Assembly (NCBI GenBank): GCA_014529385.2
Contig: CM043962.1
Coordinates: 84,345,621-84,409,620, forward strand
Source of the DNA: Adiantum capillus-veneris
Lineage: Eukaryota; Streptophyta; Polypodiopsida; Polypodiales; Pteridaceae
DNA: 64,000 bases
Direction: 5' to 3'
This document shows, in pieces, positions 44,650 to 55,639 of this stretch (within the stretch, counting starts at the first letter, position 1; each line of letters opens with the position of its first letter). The translations under genes were made by a program, and so were the position numbers. A model generated the notes under the pieces. The model had not been told where the DNA came from, did no database searches, and saw only the letters and a list, made by a program, of their open reading frames with translations.

Positions 44650-45870
44650 TGGGGTTCAATGAGCATCAAAACCATGGAATTTGAAAATACTCAAAGAACC
44701 AATGGTTTTCCTTCTGTTAAGGGTTGTATTTCTTGCATACAAAACTTTCCCAAAATCTCACCCTAACAGCTTCAAAAGTGGCTTTCAAAGAGTGCCCTGG
44801 GTCAAAATTTAAAACTGAAGAAAAACAATCAGAATGAACTCCTAGACTCTGTACAAACTTTAAATTAACCAGAATCCCCACCACGACAGAAATCAAAGGG
44901 TTTAAGGAGAGATATGGTGAAAATGGGACCTTGGCGTGTGGCCAAGCAACACAATTGTTTCAACAACATGATATTTAGTTTTGATGTCACAAGTGCATGG
45001 TAGAAATCTCACCAAGGTTGATGAACTTCATTTGTAGATCTCTTTTACTTTATCATGTCTTCTCATGTACAATTTTACCAAACAAAAATAAATTTACACT
45101 TTAAATGACTACAAGTCTTATCTAACTTACCACACAAGCTCAAAATATGGTAGAGCTAGAGTGCTCTTACACATCACCAAATAAAAAAGTCCAAATTTCT
45201 CCTCATTGGCTTTGATCAACATACATTCATGAATAGCTTTGTAGCATTTAATGCACTAGTAATTTGTGTGTAGCAAAAATTGATAACATAGTGAGCATTT
45301 CATTAAGAACAAGTTCCTAATGAGCATAGAGAGAGTACTTAAAGCAACATAGCAATTTACAACTAGCTAATGTGGCATTAGAAATACTTGAAAAGAGAGA
45401 GAAATGGGACAATTGACAACAATTGAGGACTGGATTTACATGGAGCCGGTCACCCCTCCATAAAGGCTTTGTATTATAGCTTCTCCCATCAAAGGAGACT
45501 TTTGTACAATACAATCTTTGTGTTCCTTGGCAAAACTAATAAGTGCAATGAAGATGGAAGCTTCATGCACCAGATTACGCCTGAAAAACACACCTAGTGT
45601 CCCTAGCCTCAGTCCCAAGACCTCACACACCTTCAAAAATGGTGAGAGCTAGCAGGGAACGAGGATAGATTGAGAGGAAGAAGGTGTATCTTATGAGAAA
45701 GAAGTATTCTCCTCACATAATCACTCTAATAGCATAGCTTAGCTTAGTAATTAGCATGGTAGAGGAGATGAGCATGCCATTGAAGCTTGGCTCTTGGTTG
45801 GATTTGCATTCCATAGCCAAGAGTTGTTGGTGTAGGCCTCTACTTATCAATGCTTGGAGAAGGAGATGGA
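44650..45870. other. No clear gene
   Basis: A minus frame at 45436-45636 (NLVHEASIFIALISFAKEHK) follows an acceptor-like TTTTTCAG and could be a host exon. No partner exon is visible and I cannot name it. Confidence 0.4.
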
Positions 45871-45875
45871 GTTCT

Positions 45876-45890
45876 TCTTGCACATATCAG

Positions 45891-45940
<50 letters not shown>

Positions 45941-46812
45941 CAATGTGTTACACTAAAATGCAGCCCTCTCTCTCTTCTTGGTCGACCCCTCTTGCAAATT
46001 ACTCATGTTGGCCACTCATTGGCTCCTTACAAAGCTTAGCCAATCACAAATTAGAAGCATAATTGATAGCCTTGTGACATGTGTCCCCCTTTCCCCTTTT
46101 GTGAGAGCTTTAGGTAATTAAATAATTCCTTTAAACTCTCATTGGACCTCTTTGTCTTCTGGCCAATAGGAATCAGGCAAGCCATTGGGTTGTTGGATGC
46201 TCATTGGACCCCTTGGTAGAATGTGTCCAATAGTCTTCTAGGGATCTTAATTTCTATGGTTCTTTAATCAAGCATTTTTAAATTAATTAGACTAATTCTA
46301 CTCTAGCCTAATTCTCATTGGTCCACCTCTATGGCCATCCAATAGGATTTGAGGGGAAATTGGGGGCAACTAGCCTAGGAGCCTACCGTGTGTCCATTCT
46401 CCCTTTGGGGAGAGCTTGGGAGTGTGTATATGTGTGTATTTCTCTCTCATCCCCTACCATTAGGGCTTGCCCCCTCCTTCCTAGGGATGTGGGAAGACTT
46501 TTTAGTCTTCCCATGACCATCCAATTTTCTCCTACTTTGGCCATTGGACAATACAATTAAATTTAGGAAACTTAGCATATGGAAGTCTTAATGGAGCTTA
46601 ACCTTAGGTCTTGTTAGCCCCATTGAAGCACATTGATCTTTTGAAAACTGTCCCCCTTTGGACCCCTATTTTCCCTCCTTTGGATCCCTGACAGAGACCG
46701 GTCTGGCAGCCTTACCAATATTCTAGCTTTTACTCCCCTAGTACTTCCCCATATTAAATGATTAGTTTAACATGAGAGAATCGTTTGGGAGAATTAGATA
46801 TTAGTTTTTATG
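45876..46812. repeat. ~0.9 kb dispersed repeat, copy B
   Basis: Parallel to 16700-17613 in the same orientation. Includes (GT)23 at 45894-45938 and the CCAAT/ATTGG series. It diverges after GAATTAGATATTAGTT, TTTATGAC. The copies show many substitutions and small indels. Confidence 0.7.
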
Positions 46813-47440
46813 ACTGCTTACAAGGGGTAGTGCAATGATAGTTATTGTATCTATTCCATGACATGGTATGTTCATGGGATGACCTATCACATAAAAATAT
46901 CTTTGGTGGGGGTGCTCTCATGTTAGGAAAGAATGTCTTGCTGATAGAAAGCTATTGTATTGTCCTACTAGGGATCTCTCTATGGTAGCATAATGGCTCT
47001 TGGTGTACTAGGAGCCACATTGCTTGAGAAGAGCTTTGTATTGCCGTAGAGCCTTTTATGTTATGCCAGTTCCTTAAGCCATTGTTACAAAGACCACCAC
47101 TCAATTAACATAGTAAGAGGTCACCTTGTACCATGATGCACTAGAGACCTGCTCAAACAAAAACATGTATGAATTCAACATTTGCAAGCTATATAATAAA
47201 CACACTTGCTAAGTATATGCTATACATTTTTGCAAGTATTTCCATCAAACTGGGAATAAACAATGTTGAAATATACATTATGATGAGATTATCCACCTCT
47301 AATAAGCATGGATTTGAAGCACCTACCTGCAAGATGTAACAAAGAAGGGTTTTTTAGAAGAAAAGTGGTATTTAGAATCTATAATGTCAAAGATTATAAG
47401 GTTATGCAAGCTCTACAATGAAAGATAAGGAAATGAGTGA
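46813..47440. other. No gene seen
   Basis: AT-rich sequence without coding signal or named repeats. Confidence 0.5.
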
Positions 47441-47441
47441 C

Positions 47442-47490
47442 TGCATGTGTGTGTGTGTGTGCGCGCGCGCACGTGTGCACGTGCGCGCGC
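47442..47490. repeat. 49-bp alternating purine-pyrimidine tract
   Basis: (GT)n passes into GCGCGCGCGCACGTGTGCAC and GTGCGCGCGC with no break in alternation. This is classic left-handed (Z) DNA-forming sequence. Confidence 0.9.
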
Positions 47491-47612
47491 TCGGTATACA
47501 CATACACACACATAGGAGATTTCGGTGAAAAATGGTTCAAAATTTGATTTCAACATTTTAAAAGAAAAAAAGACAATATAAAATGAATTAGAGTGTATAA
47601 ACTATCACTTAC

Positions 47613-47705
47613 ATCCATCCAACGATCGACATTGGTGTCAGCCTGTAGCACGGCATTGTTGTGATGATCTTTGGTCACCCACGTATGTGACTTCTGATGC
47701 AAACT
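47613..47705 (-). CDS. Candidate internal exon of a host gene
   Basis: A 93-nt, phase-0 stretch lies between a strong acceptor (TTTTCTTGCCCGCAG) and a perfect donor (GAT|GTAAGTG). It encodes 31 residues, SLHQKSHTWVTKDHHNNAVL then QADTNVDRWMD. Composition and splice sites look like a genuine exon, but no neighbouring exons were identified and the family is unknown. Confidence 0.35.
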
Positions 47706-47709
47706 CTGC

Positions 47710-49690
47710 GGGCAAGAAAATATACACTTATGGTGTGTGGGATGCATGGTTTGTGATATTGTTAAGCACTATGGCTGCTAAACCTAAGGATGCAAAGGAG
47801 GAAGGCAATGGAAGGGAGAAGAGGGAGGTAGGGGAGAGGGAGGGGGAGAGGGAGAGGTAGGAGAGAGGCAAGGGAGAGGGAGGGGGAGAGAGTTATTTTT
47901 TGGAGGGGAAAAAAAATCAAAAAATAGCCTTCTAGTGAGTGTAAATTCAAAAAAAGGTCAAAAATGCTTCTTTTTTTTATATGTATATAGGTTGAAATGA
48001 ACTTTTGACCAAAAATAAGTAAAAATAATTTTTTTTGAAAAAAATTAGCTTAGGGTTATGCACGTTTTTTATGATGTGGCATATGGGAAAGGGATGGAAG
48101 GGGATAGTTAATGCTGCAACACCTTTTTCCCTTCACTTCCAAAGAGCTAGAGAGAGAAAGGGACGTCTAGGAGGACCACTACCTATACTTGTCCTCCAAA
48201 GTCTACACAAAATTAGCCTTAATCCTTAAAATTAGGGATTCTTACAAGGCCCATGCAAAGTTTATATTTTTTCTAATGCACTTCAAAAATGCTGCTGCAA
48301 AAAAGCCTTCTATAACTTGGATTTTTTTATTTTCACATCAATGCCTAGAGGGCATCGTGCTCTTCACTTGAAGCTATAGATCACCCAAATTGGAGTTCGG
48401 ATGAACATTACAAAATTTTGGATGTCATTTGGAGGGCTCTCTAAGAAAATACATTTTTTTGCATTCTCCATTTAGAAAATAGGTGTGCTAAAAGAAAAGG
48501 TGTCCTCTATACAACCGTTCAAAAGGGGGGGAGGCATTCTCAATGGGAACCCAAGAAGAGTACTAAAAGGGCACTGCTTTCTATGCCTTTGCGTTTTGAT
48601 TGTGTTTGATTGTAAAAATTTGGTGAACCCAAGTATATATGCCCTTATCTAATGTGATTCAACAGAGGCACGAGGACAAACGCCAGTAATGAGCCTCTAA
48701 GTGTGTGTATATATATAAAAATAGCAGTTTTCATGCATATAAGTAAGAAAAATGGAACAGTCCAACCAAAAATATTACGGATAACTGTACATAACGATTC
48801 ATTGTGTTATTTTTGATTCATTTTTCCTTATTGGTATTTTACGAGTTACTTAAGTTATTCTCCTTCTATTTTTGCAATTTCTTGGAAAAAAATAAAGAAA
48901 AATAAAAAAACTAGTGAGATGGAGTTGGAACGACAAAAGAAAAGTACACTAATGATATTCAGCAAATAAAGGACATCATATGGTGAAGCCGATGCACAGT
49001 TATGGGAAAAAGTTGCGAAAGCCCAATTTTACCAATTTTTAGATGAAAGGGAAAATTATCCCAAAATGGGTCAAACAGAGTCCAAATAGGGGAATTTTTG
49101 AGCCTAAAGTGTATTCCACAACAAGATAAGAGCACAAGTCAAATTTCATGGCAAGTGGTCCGGGGACCCCAAATATAAGATATTCTCACCTCACTTATTC
49201 TCTCATTTCTACTATTCACAAGTTAGAAAGACCTAGAGAGAACTATACCACAGGGACTTTCAACTGCTTCATACGATGCACACGAGACACCAGTTGGCAT
49301 CGAACATGAGAGGTTGGCTCACCATTTTCCTTACATGTTGTATGCTTACTTCATCGCAAAAACTGACGGAAACAACAATGTGGCATCGCGGGGAAGAGAC
49401 CGAAAAGGGGCCATAACACAAAAACCACTAACCCAATAGCTATGAGACTTGATAGGGGGATAACCCTAGACTAGAGGAACACTTCTACGGCCTCCTATAC
49501 CGATTTAGACCAGTTAAAAAAACCCTAACTTCCTGGAGCCTACAGAAGCCGATCCGAAAGAAAGTTGTCAAAATGCTACCAAAATTCAAGAATAGGTGCT
49601 CCTGAAGGGTACCTACAAGCCTAAGTAATTACCTCCAGAGTCAACTACTAGGAGTTGGTCAAAAAATCAAGCTAGGCTTTGGACCCGCAA
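47710..49690. other. Gene-free stretch with purine-rich segment
   Basis: GA/GGA-rich at 47800-47895. The rest is AT-rich. Around 49180-49300 the sequence resembles an LTR R/U5 region followed by TTGGCATCGAAC, a possible primer site for the 50-54 kb element. 49699-49998 is an open plus frame of unknown identity. Confidence 0.35.
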
Positions 49691-50118
49691 AGCATCATTT
49701 GGCTTTCACGGCCGAGTGGTGCGTTCGCTTGCCACCAAACTTCACGGGCATCATCGACATATCACCAACAGCCAACATCTATGGTCAGATAGCAAGAAAA
49801 TTCATCAGCGATCATCTCATCCCAAAAAGACGCTATTTGAGCGACAAATTGCTAAAACTTAGGGTATTCGTAAGGCCAAATGATACATTGAAGCCATGGA
49901 AAGGTGCCCTCTTGTATCCACCAGCCTGGGAGATGGACCTGAAGAGGAATCATTGCAAGAAGTCGTCTCCAAATGAAAAAATCCCTTTCAAAGACTGAAA
50001 TGCCAAACAAGGAGTTTTTAAGCTAAACATTGACTTTTTAAGTTGAAAACTAGCTAGTAGGGCTTAGGGCACAAGCACAAAACACCCCAAGGCATCAAAC
50101 TCACTTTTTATCAAGGTA

Positions 50119-52035
50119 GACAACATACACGTATGATGTCTCACAGTTAGATTTTGCACAAATATCACTTACCTGACTTCATAGACTCATTGTGCATACC
50201 CTAAACATGAAGCATATAAAATTTCATAAGATTTGGAGCTGATTAGGGTACTCAAGACCCAAAAAATGCAAAGTCTCGGCCTAATCCCATAATTTGGCTT
50301 TGGACTTACCAAAAGTGCTCCAAATCAAGTGAAATTTTACACAAAGCAAGCACATAGCCTATATGTCATGTCCCAATGCTCAAATATTAAGTTTGTAAAA
50401 TGAGACTTCATACACGTATGATGTCTAGACCTATCACGGAGGGGTTTTGCCACCATTTTGGGCATCCAGAATTGTGAAACATGGTACATATAACCTCTAC
50501 ACCAAATTGGGGCACCTTTGGGCATGTTTTGATCACCACCCTCATCATCTTCCCGATCAAAGTGTCCTAAACCCATTCTATGGCCTTGAACACGTAAGCA
50601 CTAGTCCAAATTCATAATTACACATACCACACATCAAGAGCTACCTCTGCACCAAGTTTGAGCCAAAAATGCCAACCTAGACATCATACATGTATGATGT
50701 CTAGACCCCTTGAATTGACATGCTGCTATAACTTTGGACACTCTAACACTTTATACACATCATTATGAGCTCCCCATCAAGTTTTCATCAATTTGGGTAT
50801 CTTGTTAACTTCACTTACTCAAAAAGAAAAAATATTGATGCACAAACACCTTCAAGCCCTTTAACACCCACTCATAAGCTCAATTTCAAATTTGAGTCCA
50901 TGGACACCATGCACATGATATACACAACTTACGCAAGGGGTTTCATGTTGTTTTGCATCAGCAGACATCATACGTGTATGATGTCTGTTCTCTCTTACAA
51001 ATGTCAAACTCCAAAACTTTCATCATGAGCATGTTCACCACATAGTACAAAGGCCATGCATTCAATTTGGACAAGTTTGAGCAAGGTTGTGACCACTTGA
51101 GTCTAAATTTGGAAAATCCTGGCAAGAGACAGGTTCTATGGCCCCAAACAGATGACTCATCCCAAATCAAAATCTGAGATGATCAATTTAAGGATTTCCC
51201 ATCACCTGAGGATGCTACAGATGAGGTCTGGACCAAAAATATCAACAAAGGCAGGGCCAAAATGATCAATCTGGGGAATTTTCTCACTTCCAATGCCATT
51301 ATCCCATCAATCTTAGCCCACATCCCAAGTTTCATCAAGTTTTGGTTCTTAACACCCATCTAAACCCAAGTTTCAGAATCCTAAGCTCTATACCTATGTT
51401 TTGGCTTCTAACACATGAATAGAAACCCAAATCCCATGCTAAGGTGCAACTATAGCACAAGTTTGAGCCATTTTGAACAAAGTAGACATTGGACGTGTAT
51501 GATGTCTCTCACTAGCCTAAAAATGAACCTAGAAGCTAACTTGACCCCTTCTATGCCTTTACCACATGATTACGAGAGCATCTACCAAGTTTCACCTCAT
51601 TTGAACCTCATTGCTCAAATCTAAGCCATAATACAACTTCAGAGCCTGAAAGAAGTTCTAATGGTCACAGATTTCCCAAATGACATCCAAATTGAAATCC
51701 ATGCATATATTCATGATGTACATGCTATGAGTCATGCACATATGAGAGATCACTTAGTTCTAAGCACCTAGACATCATATATATGCGATGATGTCTCACA
51801 ACATAAATCTGCACCCAAAATGCATTTTTTACCACATGCTTAGCACCCTTAGGACCTAATTAGCTTGTGTTTTAAATTTGAAGTAATTTGGATAGCTAGA
51901 AATTGAGAAAGTGCCAGATTTTGTAAACCAACACTAACTTTACACTTGGAGTGCCTGTAGGATCAATGGAAGCCAGCAAATCATGAGCTAAAAAGAAGAG
52001 GCTATAATTGAAAGACATCATTGCGGCCGTAGAAC
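50119..52035 (+). repeat. Periodic series of ~22-bp palindromes, ~280-bp spacing
   Basis: Near-perfect copies of a 22-bp palindrome (half-site GACATCATAC, then RYGTATGATGTC) start at 50119, 50404, 50681, 50964, 51485 and 51771. A weak copy sits near 51208 and a half-site at 52014. Gaps are 285, 277, 283, (244, 277), 286 and 243 bp. The sequence between copies is strongly diverged apart from phrases such as AAGTTTGAGC (50656, 51070, 51461). Two copies share a downstream TAGACC. Confidence 0.85.
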
Positions 52036-52078
52036 CTTACACTATCCTCAAACCAAAGCTTGGATAGATGAAGCCACA

Positions 52079-54000
52079 TTGGAAGTTGAAGGAATCAGAC
52101 TTTACCAAGGTACATTCAAAGATCCGCAAGGCAATAGAGTAGATGTTCCTATGATCCCTGGAGAGATTAGTGAGTATGCCAGCAAGGAAGGCATCCTCAA
52201 CCACCTAGAGAGGGCTGATCTGCATAATTTCTTTGCAACAAAACAAGCAGGTGTGGATACATAGAGGGTCTACGAGCTAGCAAGCTCTATTTAGAAAGAT
52301 GGCAAAACGGTGATTGCTGCTTTGGACGGCCAAAAGATTGATGTGGTAATTACCCCTCAAATCATTGCAGATGCTCTTGGACTTGACAATAAGGGCAACT
52401 CTGTTAGAGAAAGAAGAGATGATGTGAAGGTCTACACTCACAAGAAGACAAATCCCCCTCAAATCATTGCAGATGCTCTTGGACTCCACAATAAGGGAAA
52501 CTCTATTAGAGAAAGAAGAGATGGTGTGAAGATCTACGCTCACAAGAAGACAAATCCCACCTTCAAAAACCTAGTAGACCCGAGGACTACAAAAATCTGC
52601 AAGCTGTACAACCAATACTTTCATGTTTGCAGCAAACGACCGCAAAAATACACCTTACCACCCCATGCAATAGCCACCACGATCACATGGACACTACGGA
52701 GCAGTGTACCCAAAGATGTAAAATTTGTCCAGTATCTTCATGAACTAATGGTTGGAATGGAAATAGATAAAGCCAAAGTACATTGGTGAGGAAGAAGTTC
52801 TCACGAGGATTGCCTATGAAGAAATTGGAGCAAGAGGACTATGGCCAGAACAACCCACACAAAACGAGTGATTGATGGTTGATATTGAAAGAGGATGATG
52901 AGGAAGAGGCTCCAACAGCAGTAGCCCCACCTATCTCTACGCGGATTAGACAAAATCTCGAGACCGTGTAGGAAGATACAAAAGAGGAACCACCAAAGAA
53001 AAAGGGGAAAGCATCCATGATCAAAGAAGAGTGATTGAAAGAGACTGCAAGCCAGAAAGCCACATGGATTGAACGCCTTATAGAACAATTCAAAGCCGAC
53101 GAGCTCTAAAAGGAGACTTTGAAGAGTACTGGGTGCCAGATCTTGCAAAGATCAAGGACAACTCCTCAAGACCACTTGAAGATCAGTTCGATCACTACAT
53201 TCGAGCCTATGAAGAATCTAAAAAGTGATGAACAGCAGGATTCAAAGCCATTCACAATCGAAGAAGTCCGAGACATCAAAAAGAAGTTGAAAGGGATTCC
53301 AAAACCACAAGGGAAGGAAGACCAAAAAAGTGAGCAAGGAACAAATACTTTGCCACCTAAACCTTCCTCGAAACCTATATCTCTACCTCCAAGCCCTAAA
53401 CCCTCCGGCATCTCAACAGAAGGACTTACCAAAGAAGAAAGCAAAGGTTGAGTTGATGCCAGAAGAAAAAGAAAGAGCATAGTGATGCACCTATGAATAC
53501 CTATGCAAAGCTGGGTACTCATATTTGGATGCGTCTAAGGCTGTATATGGCACATCCATTCCACCATGGAATGAAAAAGACAAGGAGAGAGAATAGGTAT
53601 TTCTTATATGGTGAAAACCCTAAAGTGCACCGTTAAGATTTTCACTAGCTCTTCGAACTTAATGTGCGTGATGATTTAGAAGATATGCAAGACCTTCCTG
53701 GCTTGCCTTGAAGTGTTTGCCCCATCAAAAGCAACGGATTCCACATTACTATCAAAACGAGAAACATTGTAACCAAGATGCCATATGACTTATCAAAGCA
53801 GCCATCCTCGATGGAGGTTCTAGACTTTTTTTATCAAAGGCTAATGTTCCCGCCGAGCTATCATATGCAAGCCTTTGAGGAAGCCTTCTACACCACCTTC
53901 TTCACTTATGACAACATAATCTTTGGCCCAACAATCACCTTGGGCAACATAAGATATGAGTCATACTTAAAACTGTTGAAGCCTCAAGGGTTCCATTGAC
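52079..54000 (+). pseudogene. Ty3-element gag-like/plant transposon-protein region, broken
   Basis: Begins MEVEGIRLYQGTFKDPQGNR, then a stop at 52262. A longer frame (52310-52789: DGQKIDVVITPQIIADALGL, FKNLVDPRTTKICKLYNQYF, LPPHAIATTITWTLRSSVPK) resembles the 'putative plant transposon protein' domain found in gag regions of some plant LTR elements. Assignment is by pattern only. A 34-residue in-frame duplication lies inside. Downstream are Lys/Pro-rich pieces in changing frames and a final frame (53778-53999, ending YLKLLKPQGFH) ~90 bp before the polypurine tract. No reverse transcriptase is present, so the element is non-autonomous or deleted. Many stops. Confidence 0.5.
52353..52556 (+). 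repeat. 102-bp in-frame tandem duplication
   Basis: Two copies with period 102 duplicate PQIIADALGL...HKKTNP (34 residues). They differ at ~8 bases. Confidence 0.9.
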
Positions 54001-54084
54001 ATCAATGCCTCAAAGTTTGCTATAACAACTAGACATAGGACCCAAAAAGCCAAGAACCCATCATGTCAGGGATGACATGGATGC

Positions 54085-54096
54085 GGAGGGGGGGAG
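54085..54096 (+). promoter_or_regulatory. Polypurine tract
   Basis: GGAGGGGGGGAG immediately before the LTR start TGTTAACCATTGAG. Confidence 0.7.
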
Positions 54097-54890
54097 TGTT
54101 AACCATTGAGCAAGAGAAAAGCCCAATTTTTGTATTATTTACTCCATCAAACTCAATGTAATTATTTTTTGGGACTCGATTGAGTTTCCACATTGTAATA
54201 TACTAAATATGGATTAGTTGAACCCATGGGAAGAAGTAGGAGATGATTCTGAGAAGTTAAAACCTCCAAAGCTGAGGTATAAAGGACAATTTTTGTAACC
54301 CTAATGACAACTTTTGCATTAATCAACTTTTGGGCTCACCTAAGTGTGCCATGAGTTTTGTATGAGAGAGTGAGTGATCTTCTTCTACTCTCTATGCACC
54401 CTATGAATGCTACATTGCAAAGGTGTCTTCACCATTGTATTAGCAATGGCAAGAACTACACGCCAATGCCAAGCTTGCATGGTTTTGGTCTCTTCGCGAA
54501 GAGCTCTTGCATGAGCTTTGAGGTGAGTTTTCTCTCTAATCGCGCATACGAATAGAGATTGCTATATGTCATTGCGTTCATAACAAGTAGAACTACACTT
54601 TAGGCCTAAACATGTTTAGAATCAATGACCTGTAATCTTTGACTTGTCTTCATACATGATTTTTGCACCAAGTGCTTACATGTAGTGATTTGGGTTAGAA
54701 ACTTTAGGATAGTGTCCTTTAGGTGTGTAGAGGTCACCCCTTGCGTTTCGTGACGATTCAATAACGTTAGGTCTTGTTTTGGAGAGTGTAGCCGTTGTAG
54801 ATACGATAACTTGCACACATACATAGTGTGCTTTGAGTTGGTTTTCCTTGTTAGTGATTGTCATTAGAAGGTCCAGTAGGTGATTGAAAC
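54097..54890 (+). repeat. Ty3 3' LTR, plus strand, U5 end displaced
   Basis: Collinear, in opposite orientation, with the LTR at 41973-42867 from its start to GGTGATTGAAACCC. The last ~100 bp of the LTR are missing here; a matching ~83-bp piece appears inverted at 55316-55398. Confidence 0.75.
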
Positions 54891-55420
54891 CCAAGCAAGT
54901 TCCTCCCCCATCTCTTTCCCTTGCCCACCACATATTTTCACACCAAAATAGCTCCTCTCCCTTCTCTCACCTCCATTGCAACATGAAACAAGATCCTCCT
55001 CCTTCTAATTTCATTCACTCACACTACATGGAAATCTCGACTCCTGAAGGTGGAAAAAGTATGAGCTCGCATGACTTGCACACCACAACAACAGGAGGTT
55101 TAAATGGTGAGTGGGCATTGCATGGGTTCACCTTCAACATAAAGATAGAATGGTACGAAAACTATCCTTGTAATTTAAATTCAGAGCTTAACATTCATCT
55201 TCATCTCTAAGTTTATCATGCTAGAAACAATCAACCTCTTTATGGATATCAATGTCTAGGTCTTTACACCTTTATCATCAAAACTAAGCAGTGATCCTCA
55301 GAACATTGGGGCGTGTGTTGTCAAGCTGATTCACTGCTCACAAATGCTAGCAAAGTGAGAACTAGGCCAACAAACAAGATGTCAACCAAGGATGGAGCTA
55401 CAATGGAGGTGAGAGAAAGC
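54891..55420. other. Probable inverted segment
   Basis: 55316-55398 carries the U5 end of the adjoining LTR family (TGTTGTCAAGCTGATTC, GTGAGAACTAGGCCAAC) in reverse orientation. A 16-bp perfect inverted repeat (TCTCTCACCTCCATTG at 54963; CAATGGAGGTGAGAGA at 55401) brackets the region. Confidence 0.5.
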
Positions 55421-55639
55421 TAGCCCAGAGTAATGTTGGACTAGAGGGGGTGCATGTGGCTATTGCATTAATGAAGACCTTGGAAAGGTTTGTAGAGAGA
55501 GAAAATCACTTTCTAGCTAAAGAATATGTTTGGAGAGACTTTGGAGGGTGGAATGTGAAGTTTTGATTTTTTTAAAATTTTTTAACTTTTTAGGCTTTGT
55601 AGTGCACACTTTTGACTTTTGGAGGTCAAAAATTCTTTT

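Noticed and set aside
50119-52035. CRISPR-like array
   Set aside because: Short palindromes at regular intervals recall CRISPR, but the ~260-bp spacing, eukaryotic context and lack of cas genes rule it out.
52801-53148. Minus-strand hydrophobic frame
   Set aside because: Antisense to the decayed gag-like region; hydrophobicity arises from complement of Lys/Glu codons.
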